Assembly: GCA_021324265.1 (NCBI GenBank)
Contig: JAJPJK010000003.1
Span: 1 to 38,798, forward strand
Length of the DNA stretch: 38,798 bases
Source of the DNA: Thermoproteota archaeon
GTDB taxonomy: Archaea; Thermoproteota; Thermoprotei; Gearchaeales; Gearchaeaceae
Reading direction: 5' to 3'
The notes under the pieces are model-generated. The model did not search any database. It had not been told where the DNA came from and saw nothing but the letters and a program-made list of their open reading frames with translations. Positions 7,884-15,859 of the stretch are shown here, piece after piece. The position numbers were made by a program, and so were the translations under genes. How positions within the stretch are numbered: the stretch's first letter is position 1; the number at the start of each line of letters is the position of its first letter.

Positions 7884-9650
7884 TTATGCAGAAATCAAGA
7901 GTCTGTCTATATTCTTCCTCGTACCTATATCTTCAAAGAAAACAAATGTTCCTCTTATTCCTCTTGTAAGCATAATATAATATCTATTCAAAAGTAGCCT
8001 TAGCGCTTTCTTTCTGTCTTTCTTAGCCAAACTTTTCAGTGAATTCCTATTCCCTACGTTATCAGTGATTACCTCCGGCCTAATTTCCCAGCGAAGGTCA
8101 TTATTCAATACAAGATCTCTACCCCATATTAGCCCAACATAGTCAGCCTCGAAACCCTGTGATCCATATACAGATGCACATCGCTTAAGTGGATTCATTT
8201 CTCCAGCCCAATATTTAGGATATTCTTTTTTCTCATCCATTAGCCAGTATATGTCAACATTTAGTCCTTTGTATAGATCAAAGCCAGATTGCAAAGGATA
8301 TCCAACCCTTCTGTTCTTGAGCTTCCATTCCTCTTCTGATTTGGCTGCATCGAATTTAACCCCTTCGCTTTCAGTGAAAGCGCAAATAAGAGCTATCTTG
8401 TGATTTCTTTTCCATGTTGATTCAAGTTCCATAAGCATCTCTATTATGTTATCGAATATCCTGAAGTCATATTTACTGAGCTTAGCTGGTCTTAGATCTA
8501 ACAACGCTTTTACAAACTCAACATATTCAACAGGTATCCTATATCTTCCTTCGAGCTTAGCCTCTTCGTAATTAGAAGCATATTTTAGGAAGTTCTCTCT
8601 TGTCCCTTCTTCATCTCCTATTAGAATTTGATTAGTATCATAAAAATAAACGCATATTCTTGCTCTTTTCGTAGCGTTCATGATCACTTCTTCACGCATT
8701 CTCTGTGCTTCATCGCATATTAACAAATCAATATCATCCTTTATGGGGAAGTTTTTCTCGCCTACTCCATTATAAGCAGGCGGTCCTGTTGAATAGAACA
8801 TAATTGGCAAGCTTTCCTTTAAAGTAAATCTTAGCGTGTTCAATAGCCTATTGTTTCTGTATGCGAGAATTGTCCTATAACCCTTACTTAGTGCTTCAAG
8901 GAAAAGTGTGATAGCTACCAATGTTTTACCTGAACCAACTTCGCCATGCACTAGATAAACCTTGTTTTCATTTCTTTCAAGAGAATCCATAACTTTTTTC
9001 ACAATGTTCATCTGATCATGTGTTAATCCGTATCCATTTTGAAGAAGCGTTTTTATTGCACTCTTAATAAGCTCTTCTTTTCTTTCTTTTATTAGGGCAA
9101 TAAGATCCTTGGATATCATGAATCTTCCGTTTACTATTGCTTTTATTTCTTCCAAACTCGCAGGCTCACCGAGCTTTTCAATTTCTGCCCTAAGCTCTTT
9201 TTCATTTCTTATTATCTTGCATCCATCGCTAATTTTGTCGTTATATGCCAATACTAAGCCGTGTATTTCATACTCCTTGTTTAAAGAATAGAAGTACCTA
9301 AGTTTGTTAACATAATTCATTAATTGATAGCATGGATGTAAGAATTCTTTCCCTTCACTGCTAACCCAGAGCGCATCAATTAGATTTGCTTCTTTCCAAG
9401 CTTTCGCTTCGATTACAAGTATTTTATCTTTGCCTACTATGAGGAAGTCGCAGCGCTCGTTAAATATTGGGAACTCAGCAAAGATTGGATACCCATTGGC
9501 GGCCTTTAGGATTATGTTTAGTGAACCTCGCCAAGAATTTATGAGTTCGATGCTAGGGTATTCTTGCTTTTCGACGCGATATTCTTCCTTAAGTTTATTG
9601 AGTATTTGTTCAGGATCTTTTTCATTGTAAATGAGAACAGGAAGTCCCAC
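7884..9650 (-). CDS. NERD nuclease-like domain fused to DUF2075-type helicase/ATPase
   Basis: A 588-residue fusion. Residues about 35-130 form a nuclease-related (NERD, PD-(D/E)xK-like) domain with Asp68 and the EAK pair at Glu81/Lys83. The rest is a superfamily 1-like P-loop ATPase of the DUF2075/Schlafen-related type: Walker A GEVGSGKT at about 236-243, Walker B LLICDEAQ with DE near 313-314, the sensor-like YFYDTNQ, and the C-terminal motifs VYGSQGFEADYVGLIWGRD and YYIMLTRGIRGTFVFF. Such proteins are predicted to remodel and cut DNA or RNA in repair or defence. Start is a GTG at 9650 with GGAGG 11 nt upstream, inside the end of the preceding 40-codon gene, so translation is coupled. A damaged second copy of its 3' end lies at about 11973-12160. 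Confidence 0.85.
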   Translation of the reverse strand: MGLPVLIYNEKDPEQILNKLKEEYRVEKQEYPSIELINSWRGSLNIILKAANGYPIFAEFPIFNERCDFLIVGKDKILVIEAKAWKEANLIDALWVSSEGKEFLHPCYQLMNYVNKLRYFYSLNKEYEIHGLVLAYNDKISDGCKIIRNEKELRAEIEKLGEPASLEEIKAIVNGRFMISKDLIALIKERKEELIKSAIKTLLQNGYGLTHDQMNIVKKVMDSLERNENKVYLVHGEVGSGKTLVAITLFLEALSKGYRTILAYRNNRLLNTLRFTLKESLPIMFYSTGPPAYNGVGEKNFPIKDDIDLLICDEAQRMREEVIMNATKRARICVYFYDTNQILIGDEEGTRENFLKYASNYEEAKLEGRYRIPVEYVEFVKALLDLRPAKLSKYDFRIFDNIIEMLMELESTWKRNHKIALICAFTESEGVKFDAAKSEEEWKLKNRRVGYPLQSGFDLYKGLNVDIYWLMDEKKEYPKYWAGEMNPLKRCASVYGSQGFEADYVGLIWGRDLVLNNDLRWEIRPEVITDNVGNRNSLKSLAKKDRKKALRLLLNRYYIMLTRGIRGTFVFFEDIGTRKNIDRLLISA

Positions 9651-9656
9651 ACGATA

Positions 9657-9779
9657 TTAATCCTCCCAATAATATATTCGATACTCTCCTTCTTTTAATC
9701 CATATTTTCTTATGAATTCGAGGAAATCACTTTTCCCTTTAAAGAAAATCAGCTTACCTTCAATTTCCAATATAATCAT
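9657..9779 (-). CDS. Small 40-residue protein upstream of and coupled to the NERD-helicase
   Basis: An ATG frame of 40 residues (MIILEIEGKLIFFKGKSD...YRIYYWED), charged and without a membrane span. It ends 6 nt before the helicase GTG, and its last codons carry the GGAGG ribosome site for that gene. A TATA-like TTATAATAT at 9796-9804 lies about 21 nt before the ATG, so it is the first gene of the transcript. The IEGKLIFFKGKSDFLEFI pattern looks like a real small alpha/beta protein, but I recognise no family. It may be a regulator or subunit of the helicase (inference). Confidence 0.6.
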   Translation of the reverse strand: MIILEIEGKLIFFKGKSDFLEFIRKYGLKEGEYRIYYWED

Positions 9780-9795
9780 ATATCATATTATGAAG

Positions 9796-9804
9796 ATATT
9801 ATAA
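9796..9804 (-). promoter_or_regulatory. TATA box of the 40-residue gene and NERD-helicase operon
   Basis: Minus-strand TTATAATAT is centred 21 nt before the ATG at 9779. The further 258 bases up to 10062 contain no gene I can support. Confidence 0.45.
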
Positions 9805-10062
9805 GGCCTCACATTTACTAGTTGCTTACTAGCGAGTTAAATAGATCTAATTAAGAGGGACATCAATTCATTAACACTTTGGGAATATGAATTGTTTCTC
9901 GATATTCACATTTAAGAAGGTTCATTTATCTGCTTATTTTTAAAGTTAATGTTAGCTACGTGATGGTTTAAGAATTCTTTATAAAATTTTATTATGCCTT
10001 ATTTAATCGGCATTGTATTTCTATTATATATTAAAGAGATAAGTTGTATAGAAATAAAAAAA

Positions 10063-10611
10063 TTAAATCCTTGTTTTCCAAGCTTTAATTATTTCCTCAC
10101 TGTTCGTTATCTCAGCTCCATAAATTCTTTTCAAATACTCAAGTCCTTCCAAATGGTCTTTCTCAGTAAATGAATCTACGCAGTCTTCAGGTATCTTTAT
10201 TTTGTATCCTCTGAAATAAGCATCTGCAGCGGTGTGCCTATCACAAATGTTCGTATGTAAACCTGTTATTATTACCTTTTTTACGTTGAGTTGTCTGAGA
10301 AGCAAATCTAATCCAGTTTCATGAAAAGCACTATATGTCCTTTTTTCTAATACGAAATCTTTAGCCTGTGGTTCAAGCTCAGCTATTGTCTTCGATCCTT
10401 CAGTTCCTTTCATTGCATGCTGCCCCCATAGCTCTATTTCAGGATCCTTCGGCAAATGTGCATCGCCAACGTATATAACAGGAACACCATGCTTCCTAGC
10501 CTCTTCAAGTAATCTTTTAATGTTGGGTATGATTCTCTTTGCTCTGTCACATCTCAGCGAACCATAGACGAAGTCGTTGAGCATATCTATGACCAAAACT
10601 GCTTCATCCAT
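10063..10611 (-). CDS. Isochorismatase/nicotinamidase-family cysteine hydrolase
   Basis: A 182-residue cysteine hydrolase with the family triad Asp9 (VIDMLNDF), Lys90 (VLEKRTYSAF) and Cys123 (TNICDRHTAADA). The cis-peptide region precedes the Cys, and a possible metal pair Asp50/His52 is in GDAHLPKD. The metal pair and length fit nicotinamidase-like members better than isochorismatases; nicotinamide to nicotinate for NAD salvage, or another amide, is possible. It stands alone on the minus strand with short spacers on both sides. Start ATG at 10611 is the first in frame and matches the family N-terminus. Confidence 0.88.
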   Translation of the reverse strand: MDEAVLVIDMLNDFVYGSLRCDRAKRIIPNIKRLLEEARKHGVPVIYVGDAHLPKDPEIELWGQHAMKGTEGSKTIAELEPQAKDFVLEKRTYSAFHETGLDLLLRQLNVKKVIITGLHTNICDRHTAADAYFRGYKIKIPEDCVDSFTEKDHLEGLEYLKRIYGAEITNSEEIIKAWKTRI

Positions 10612-10727
10612 GTGTGATAATTAAGTTAACTATTAATTTCTTTTACTGAGAGAATGCAGGTGTATAGCTGCCTTACCTAAGTTTGCAATCAACTATAGTA
10701 AATAGGTTAACTTAAATTATAATTGGT

Positions 10728-11120
10728 ATGAGTATCGAAGAGTTGATTAAGGATGCGCAAGATTTCATCGATCTTGCCTTTATGGAGTTTGAAAAGGGAA
10801 TTGAGGAGAAATCATCTGCAAAGCTAAGGGATTCTGCAGAAAAAGCATGGAATGCTGTTGTTCAAGCTGTAAATGCGCTCATATTTAAATATGAGGGCTT
10901 TTTGCCTAAAAGCCATTATGAAAGGAGGCTAGCGCTTAAAGAGCTGGAGAAGAAAATACCTAAACTAAAGGATTTTGGTATTTATGATAGGTACGCTGCT
11001 AGAAGCAGGCTTCTCCATGGCGAGGTCTTTTATGAAGGAATATTGGATGTCGAGTTATTGAAGCTTGAGCTTGAAAAAGCTAAGGAATTAGTAGAATACA
11101 TATCTAAGGAACTTAAATGA
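10728..11120 (+). CDS. PaREP1-family HEPN-like protein
   Basis: A 130-residue all-alpha protein. The pattern DSAEKAWNAVVQAVNALI (about 36-53) and the later ARSRLLHGE are typical of the archaeal PaREP1 family (PF05942), expanded in Pyrobaculum and other crenarchaea. RSRLLH fits the R-x4-6-H motif of HEPN ribonucleases. Proteins of this kind are often stand-alone or paired with nucleotidyltransferase-like partners, and a toxin or RNase role is suspected. No partner gene is adjacent. The ATG at 10728 follows an AT-rich tract without a clear box at -26. Confidence 0.75.
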   Translation: MSIEELIKDAQDFIDLAFMEFEKGIEEKSSAKLRDSAEKAWNAVVQAVNALIFKYEGFLPKSHYERRLALKELEKKIPKLKDFGIYDRYAARSRLLHGEVFYEGILDVELLKLELEKAKELVEYISKELK

Positions 11121-11269
11121 CGCTTTAAACATTGAATCTCAGTCATACAAATAAGCATAAGATTTCAGTCATTAATATCTCATTACTCGAGTGGTAGAAT
11201 TCGAAAAGGATTAAGGTATTAAAATTTGCCTGAAAGCTATCAAATGGTGTAATAATTAAATTGAGAATA

Positions 11270-11277
11270 TTTATATT
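11270..11277 (+). promoter_or_regulatory. TATA box before the 61-codon frame
   Basis: TTTATATT is centred about 26 nt before the TTG at 11299. It is the main reason to believe that this small frame is a gene. Confidence 0.45.
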
Positions 11278-11298
11278 CATAGATCGATAATAATTAAT

Positions 11299-11484
11299 TT
11301 GTCGTCTTTAATTCTCAATGAACATGAATTGTTTGATTTGTTAATCAATGTAAGGGAATTTTCTAGACTTTGGTATAAAAGAAGAACTGAGAAGCTTACA
11401 AAAGATGAAAAAGAAAGAATGAAAAAAGCATTCCAATATATTGTGAAAAATGTCAAAATTCTGCCATTTAAAGGGAAAATATAG
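11299..11484 (+). CDS. Small hypothetical protein, 61 residues
   Basis: A TTG-initiated frame of 61 residues with a TATA box at -26 and no leader. It is helical and strongly basic in its second half (LWYKRRTEKLTKDEKERMKK). I recognise no family. The composition and good promoter spacing argue for a real gene or the head of a decayed one; its position in a zone of gene remnants argues for caution. Confidence 0.45.
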   Translation: MSSLILNEHELFDLLINVREFSRLWYKRRTEKLTKDEKERMKKAFQYIVKNVKILPFKGKI

Positions 11485-11972
11485 CAGATATCTTAAATTT
11501 AAGGGGGCGTTATTGCCAAGGATGTTGAGGCCAGGAATTCCTGAAGTATAGATATAAAAAAAGATTTTATAGATAAACTACTCTAATTATATATATGAAG
11601 TAAAATTAATAGAATAACAGCCTTACTTATAGATAATTTGTGGTTTTGGGCGTTATCGCTTAGTGTGAACTCTATTTCTCTTGGGATGATCTTTGGTAGC
11701 TCAGCGATAAACCATTCTTCAATGACCTCCCTGAACAGGCTTTCGTTACCACTCATGGTTTATAAGAAACACTTTACGGTTAAGAGTGTTTCCTCTGTGA
11801 CACCATTTCATGAAGCATTTGTATTGAATGTTTGTAGCTGATGTGGTATTTGTCATATCAAACGTAAGTCAAACGGGTATATTCGAATCCTTCCTTAAAT
11901 AATTTCATGATATCCTGAGATTATGTGAAGATAGTCCACTTTGCATTTCCAAACCTCATAAATGGGTTTATG
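11485..11972. other. Gene-poor stretch with an ATPase-like fragment
   Basis: Only the minus-strand frame at 11583-11756 looks gene-derived. The rest is AT-rich with scattered stops on both strands. The plus-strand frame across 11638-11841 is the antisense shadow of that fragment. Confidence 0.4.
11583..11756 (-). pseudogene. N-terminal fragment resembling an archaeal AAA ATPase
   Basis: An ATG frame of 57 residues begins MSGNESLFREVIEEWFIAEL and continues PKIIPREIEF. An opening of the form 'LFREVI..WF...LPKIIPREI' resembles the leader before the P-loop in archaeal AAA ATPases of the AAA_14/PF01637 kind. Here the frame runs into a hydrophobic non-homologous tail and stops before any Walker motif, so it is read as a truncated remnant. 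The family assignment is from memory of the pattern and is weak. Confidence 0.3.
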
Positions 11973-12160
11973 TTCAGCTCTTTCTTAGTTAGAAAACAGA
12001 AGTCTATTGATATTCTTCCTCGTATCAGCATCCTCGAAGAATACAAATGCCCCTCTTATTCCTCTTGTAAGCATTATCTATTAAAAAGTAGCCTTAGCGC
12101 TTTCTTTCTATCTGTTCTTGACAAACTTTTCAATGAGTTCTTATTTCCTACGTTATCAAT
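11973..12160 (-). pseudogene. Decayed 3' end of a second NERD-helicase gene
   Basis: About 190 bases align base by base with the 3' end of the NERD-helicase at about 7870-8075. Shared runs include CTCTTATTCCTCTTGTAAGC and GTAGCCTTAGCGCTTTCTTT. The copy has a 7-nt deletion near 12081, which breaks the frame, and many substitutions. Homology ends near 12160, just before the promoter of the next gene. It is a remnant of a lost paralogue or of a duplication and deletion event. Confidence 0.8.
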
Positions 12161-12183
12161 AATACAATCTTTGTAATATTGAA

Positions 12184-12193
12184 AAAATATATA
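12184..12193 (+). promoter_or_regulatory. TATA box of the DUF5519-like gene
   Basis: AAAATATATA is centred 28 nt before the GTG at 12217 but only about 10 nt before the in-frame TTG at 12199. It therefore favours the GTG as the start of a leaderless message. Confidence 0.45.
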
Positions 12194-12216
12194 CTGAATT
12201 GTTGACTTATATCGAT

Positions 12217-13017
12217 GTGGCTTATTATTTGGTTAAGGCTAGAGCTGTGAAGGATAAGTTTTACGAGCTGGAGGAAAAGCTGTTTTCCGGCCATATTTCT
12301 TCGTTAAGACCTTTCGGTAGGGCAATGGATCTCAGCCTGAGAAATGCAAAATATGATCTTGATGGTTATCTGGTATGGGAGGAAGAAGACTACTGTTCTC
12401 CTCCATTGGCTATGGAAAGGCAAATGGTATTGGATCACTACTTTTATGACTTATCTATTGTGAGGGTGAACGAAGGAGAAGGATGGAATCAAATAAGCCA
12501 TTTTCCTAATGTATGGATTATTCATAAAGGTTTGCCTTATAGAAATGGAGAAAAGCCATTGACCAGGAAAGGAATTCCACATCAGCAATTAACACAAAAT
12601 CCTGATATAGAGGTTTATAAAAGGTTTTCAGACAAATTATTTAGACTTCCTGATACAGTAAAAGCATCGAGCCTTATCTCCGTTCCAGGCGCAATTGCAT
12701 TATGGCTTAATAGCGATAAAGTTAATGTTGTTAGCGATGCTTTCATGATAGCTAATGAATTTGCCCATCTTCATCCAGCTTATGACGGAAGTCTTCACAT
12801 CATGGCGCCACCCAATTGGGTAGATGAGATCATAGAAAAAGGATGGGGCGAAAGACATCCCTTAGCAGGCGATATGATAGCAAGCAATGCACTCATGATT
12901 TATGCTCCAAGGAATGATGTGGAGATCGATATAGCATACAATATCTTGCTTTTATCTTATTGGAGAGCCAAAGGGAAAATCATTCCTTCACCAAAGAATC
13001 TTTTAGGAACGCCTTAG
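12217..13017 (+). CDS. DUF5519/luciferase-domain-like protein
   Basis: 266 residues from the GTG at 12217; an upstream in-frame TTG at 12199 would add six. The C-terminal third (about 180-260) has the run AHLHPAYDGSLHIMAPP, then GWGERHPLAG and YAPRNDVEIDIAYNILLLSY. This matches the small domain called luciferase-like or DUF5519 (PF17648), with its conserved HP and APR. The N-terminal two thirds are not familiar to me. The domain name comes from a family link and does not imply light emission; the function is unknown. The gene sits in a decayed accessory zone but is intact. Confidence 0.65.
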   Translation: MAYYLVKARAVKDKFYELEEKLFSGHISSLRPFGRAMDLSLRNAKYDLDGYLVWEEEDYCSPPLAMERQMVLDHYFYDLSIVRVNEGEGWNQISHFPNVWIIHKGLPYRNGEKPLTRKGIPHQQLTQNPDIEVYKRFSDKLFRLPDTVKASSLISVPGAIALWLNSDKVNVVSDAFMIANEFAHLHPAYDGSLHIMAPPNWVDEIIEKGWGERHPLAGDMIASNALMIYAPRNDVEIDIAYNILLLSYWRAKGKIIPSPKNLLGTP

Positions 13018-13242
13018 CTTTCGCAATAGATCTAAGATCGACTTATTTTTTATAGGAGTAACTTGGAAATAATGTTCTTCAAGCAAAGGAAAGGCAATGA
13101 GGAATGATAAAAGATCGAGTTGATTAACTAATAAGAAGATTCGACGAATGTTAGATAAGTTTGAAGATATAATTTAAATATTTCGTGAATATGATTGAAG
13201 AATAACAAATCAGTTGGATCGAGATTGAATTCATGAAGTAAT

Positions 13243-13250
13243 TTTATAAT
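13243..13250 (+). promoter_or_regulatory. TATA box of the aminotransferase gene
   Basis: TTTATAAT is centred about 26 nt before the ATG at 13272, giving a leaderless start. Confidence 0.6.
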
Positions 13251-13271
13251 ATTCTACTTTTTAGTTGAATT

Positions 13272-14447
13272 ATGGCAGATTATGAGGCTGAAAGGATAAA
13301 GAAAATTATAAGGATGACGATGGCTGACATAGCAGAGCTAGCTGATAGCATTCCCGGTTCGATAAGATTGGAAAATGCGGATTCGGACTATACTGTACCC
13401 AAAAGAATAATAGATGCAACAAAGCAGGCAGTTGGTTTAGACGAGTTCAATAGTTATTTACCGCTTAGAGGGCTCAAAATTCTCCGTGATGCAATAGCGA
13501 AGAGATACAAGGAAGATTATGGCATTGAATACGATGCTAATAATGAAATCGTCGTTACTTCTGGCGCGGGCGAAGCAATCCTTGATGTGCTTTTAAGCTA
13601 TGTTAACGCAGGTGATAGGGTGCTAATGACAAACCCAACCTATAATGGTATGGTTCAAAGAGTGAAGCTAGCAGGTGGAATACCTGTCTTCATAGAGTTG
13701 GACGAAAAGAACGGTTGGCATATAGACTTATCTACTCTTGATAAGCTGGCTAGGTCATGTAAAATGATTTTCTTTGCTTCTTCTTCTCTGCCTACAGGAA
13801 CGGTATTTACATATGAGGAAACTAAGGCCTTGGTTGAAGCCGCAGAAGACAATGATTGTCTCATACTCTTTGATGGAGCTATGGAAAAGATCGTTTATGA
13901 TGGTAATGTGGTTGTAAATCCTGCCTCGATTGGGAAAGCAAAAGAAAGAACTATATGTGTTAGCTCGGTCAGCAAAAACTATAGTATGATGGGATGGAGG
14001 ATAGGCTGGGCCGCCGGGCCTGCTGAACTGATTAAAAACGTTGAGAATGTTCATATTTTCAATGGTCTCATGCCCAGCGGTATAACTCAGGCTGGTGCAG
14101 CGGAGGCACTGGCTGGCGATCAGCGATGGCTCTCTGATATGTTAGCTTCGTTTATGCGAAGACGAGACATCCTAATAGATGGGCTATCAAGCATTCCCGG
14201 TTTGGAATCCGTTAAACCCGAGGGTGGCTATTCTTTCTTGGCTAATATAAGAAAATTGGGAATCGATTCGAGGAAATTCTGCATCGATCTGTTGAAAAAG
14301 AAGAAAGTTGCCACTACGCCAATGATAGCATGGGGCAGAGATGATTTCGGTCATGAGCATGTAAGATTTGTGTTCACAAATGAAAGAGAGGAGCGTCTTC
14401 AACAGGCTGTAAGCCTAATTGCTGAGTTCGTCAAAGAGCTCAAATGA
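13272..14447 (+). CDS. Class I/II PLP-dependent aminotransferase
   Basis: 391 residues, fold type I. Visible sites are the substrate loop NPTYNGM at 121-127, Asp201 with Tyr209 (LFDGAMEKIVYDG) that contact the cofactor, the PLP lysine Lys235 in SSVSKNYSMMGWRIGW, and the carboxylate-binding Arg in HVRFVFTN near 370. The usual NNPTG loop reads SLPTGTVF here. The overall pattern fits the broad aspartate/alanine/aromatic aminotransferase group; the amino donor and acceptor cannot be told from sequence. Monocistronic, leaderless, with a clear TATA box. GC content and codon use look a little higher than the flanking relics. Confidence 0.9.
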   Translation: MADYEAERIKKIIRMTMADIAELADSIPGSIRLENADSDYTVPKRIIDATKQAVGLDEFNSYLPLRGLKILRDAIAKRYKEDYGIEYDANNEIVVTSGAGEAILDVLLSYVNAGDRVLMTNPTYNGMVQRVKLAGGIPVFIELDEKNGWHIDLSTLDKLARSCKMIFFASSSLPTGTVFTYEETKALVEAAEDNDCLILFDGAMEKIVYDGNVVVNPASIGKAKERTICVSSVSKNYSMMGWRIGWAAGPAELIKNVENVHIFNGLMPSGITQAGAAEALAGDQRWLSDMLASFMRRRDILIDGLSSIPGLESVKPEGGYSFLANIRKLGIDSRKFCIDLLKKKKVATTPMIAWGRDDFGHEHVRFVFTNEREERLQQAVSLIAEFVKELK

Positions 14448-14549
14448 TCATTCTATAGACACTTCACGAGAGAGTTAAAGTTTTATGCAATCAATTAGAA
14501 ACCTCATTTTGCTTCCCCATCATCATACTTATATGTTAATCAGTCATGT

Positions 14550-14675
14550 CTATCCTGTTGCAGCTAGGGTCATCATGATTACTGTGAGTATCATGATCTC
14601 ACCTATTATGAACGAAATCAATGCGAATATTGCCCCAGCGCTAAATATAGTAAGAAATAAATCTCGGACTAAGGT
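14550..14675 (-). pseudogene. Possible remnant of an archaeal pilin N-terminus
   Basis: A 41-codon minus-strand frame without a start codon ends FIIGEIMILTVIMMTLAATG and stop. The order (VIG-E-ILM-hydrophobic-T-V-LAAT) recalls the conserved N-terminal helix of archaeal type IV pilins (Pilin_N). It stops exactly where the mature body should begin. The stretch could instead be a chance hydrophobic frame. Confidence 0.25.
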
Positions 14676-14719
14676 TCATGTATTGAGTTTAGTCGCTATA
14701 GATTAATTATTTTGGCTGG

Positions 14720-15057
14720 ATGGTGCAGGCGGAAGAGGATATAGTATAGCGGAATTACTGCTTAATAATGGAAAGTATTTCGCCTCTGCTTACTATTCCC
14801 TGCAGGCTGCTGAAAAGGCGTTAAAAGCCTATTTAATTTATCTTGGCAAAGGCGTCAATAAAACTCACTCCTTAACACCTTTAATATCGTACTTGGAGAA
14901 AGAAGGTGTTTATATTTCTAATGAAATAAAAGAAGATGCCATGATCTTTTCCCCATTTCATCATCCTAAGATATCCAAATGCAGCAAATGAAATCCTGCA
15001 AGGCAATACAGCATCTCTATAGCTGAAGAGCTCTTTAAAAAGCTAAGGGAGGTGTGA
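14720..15057 (+). pseudogene. HEPN-domain protein gene, frameshifted
   Basis: Joining three frames restores a typical HEPN protein (PF05168): MVQAEEDIV, then AELLLNNGKYFASAYYSLQA and AEKALKAYLIYLGKGVNKTH with HSL, then RYPNAANEILQGNTAS and finally IAEELFKKLREV. Breaks lie near 14750 (early stop TAG), near 14960 and near 15020. Three independent shifts mean it is inactive unless the sequence is poor. It ends 1 nt before the MNT gene, the standard HEPN-MNT toxin-antitoxin order in archaea. The usual RYPN segment is present, so it was once a normal copy. Confidence 0.75.
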
Positions 15058-15058
15058 A

Positions 15059-15404
15059 ATGGGTAAAGGGAAATCTGCACTAGAAAGTCAAAGAAAAATG
15101 CTGGAACTTGCCCAGGAAATCATCGAGAAAATATGGGAGGAGCTTCCTTTGACTGAAGTATATACCTTTGGAAGCAGGGCTAGATGGGATTATCTCGATA
15201 CAAGCGATTTAGACCTAGTATTCGTCTTGAAGGGAACAAGAGAGAAGAATGTGATAGAGAGGATGTATTTGCTGGACAAGTATGTTTGGGGGAAATGTTG
15301 AGTATATCGTTCTAGACGAAGAGGAAAAGAATAGAATGCCAAAGGAATCCAAGCTAATATGGAAAAGAAATGCTGGGTTCGTAGATTTGGAAAAACTTTT
15401 ATGA
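15059..15404 (+). pseudogene. MNT nucleotidyltransferase (HEPN partner), frameshifted at a G run
   Basis: The first 80 codons encode a minimal nucleotidyltransferase with the catalytic pattern YTFGSRARWDYLDTSDLDL (GS-x-R...DxD). After the GGGGG run at 15288-15292 the frame hits a stop, but the +1 frame (from 15282) carries on as VEYIVLDEEEKNRM...LIWKRNAGF and ends at 15404. One extra or missing G explains the break. In HEPN-MNT systems the MNT protein AMPylates or otherwise blocks the HEPN RNase. GGGAGGTG just before the ATG is a good ribosome site. The upstream HEPN partner is also broken, so decay is more likely than a sequencing error. Confidence 0.75.
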
Positions 15405-15419
15405 ATCTTTACGATTCAT
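15401..15419. other. Small hairpin at the end of the MNT gene
   Basis: ATGAATC-TTTAC-GATTCAT forms a perfect 7-bp stem with a 5-nt loop over the MNT stop codon. It has no T tract, so its role is unclear. Confidence 0.3.
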
Positions 15420-15574
15420 GAATAGGATAGCTCGCCGAGCCAGCAATTTTGTGTTCATTAATCATCGATGTTCGAGTTCACTTGCTGGCAGAAGAGTACT
15501 TTTCAGAATCATCCAATCATGTTGTGTTGATTCATGCATCGAGGCAAGGCCTAGTTGGTAATCAGAGATATTAG

Positions 15575-15859
15575 TTAGTGATTGATGACTTTGAAAAGGA
15601 AAATTATCGCAATAAGCTGCATTAGGTTTATGGGGATAAGTGGGATGGCTATATCTGGTCCGTATTGAAATGAGAAAATCGTATAGACAAAGACTGATAT
15701 GATATTTGAGAATAGAAACAATATGGAAAAAATTAGAAGATAGGATGTCAACCTCGATTTGATAATCTTTCTATTCTTGAACAATATGTAAGCTATCCAA
15801 ATTGAAAGTATGGCATTAATCACAGCCAGGCCTATGACCGTGGGCCAGAAAACCATCAT
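15575..15859 (-). CDS. Three-helix membrane protein partnered with an ArsR-type regulator
   Basis: 94 residues with three hydrophobic spans (about 5-26, 38-60 and 70-92) joined by a short basic loop (KNRKIIKSR). It starts inside the stop of the winged-helix gene (4-nt ATGA overlap), so the two are translated together. Small membrane proteins following a winged-helix gene are common in archaea and may sense a membrane state or sequester the regulator; that role is an inference. A broken gene of similar build lies at 18398-18611. Confidence 0.7.
   Translation of the reverse strand: MMVFWPTVIGLAVINAILSIWIAYILFKNRKIIKSRLTSYLLIFSILFLFSNIISVFVYTIFSFQYGPDIAIPLIPINLMQLIAIIFLFKVINH

Noticed and set aside
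11638-11841. Plus 67-codon frame
   Set aside because: Antisense of the ATPase-like fragment; starts with TTG without promoter.
11925-12176. Plus 83-codon frame
   Set aside because: Antisense of the helicase relic, whose similarity to the gene at 7884 is on the minus strand.
14485-14706. Plus 73-codon frame after the aminotransferase
   Set aside because: Met/Ile/His-rich composition, no TATA box at the right distance, no ribosome site, and overlap with a more pilin-like minus frame.
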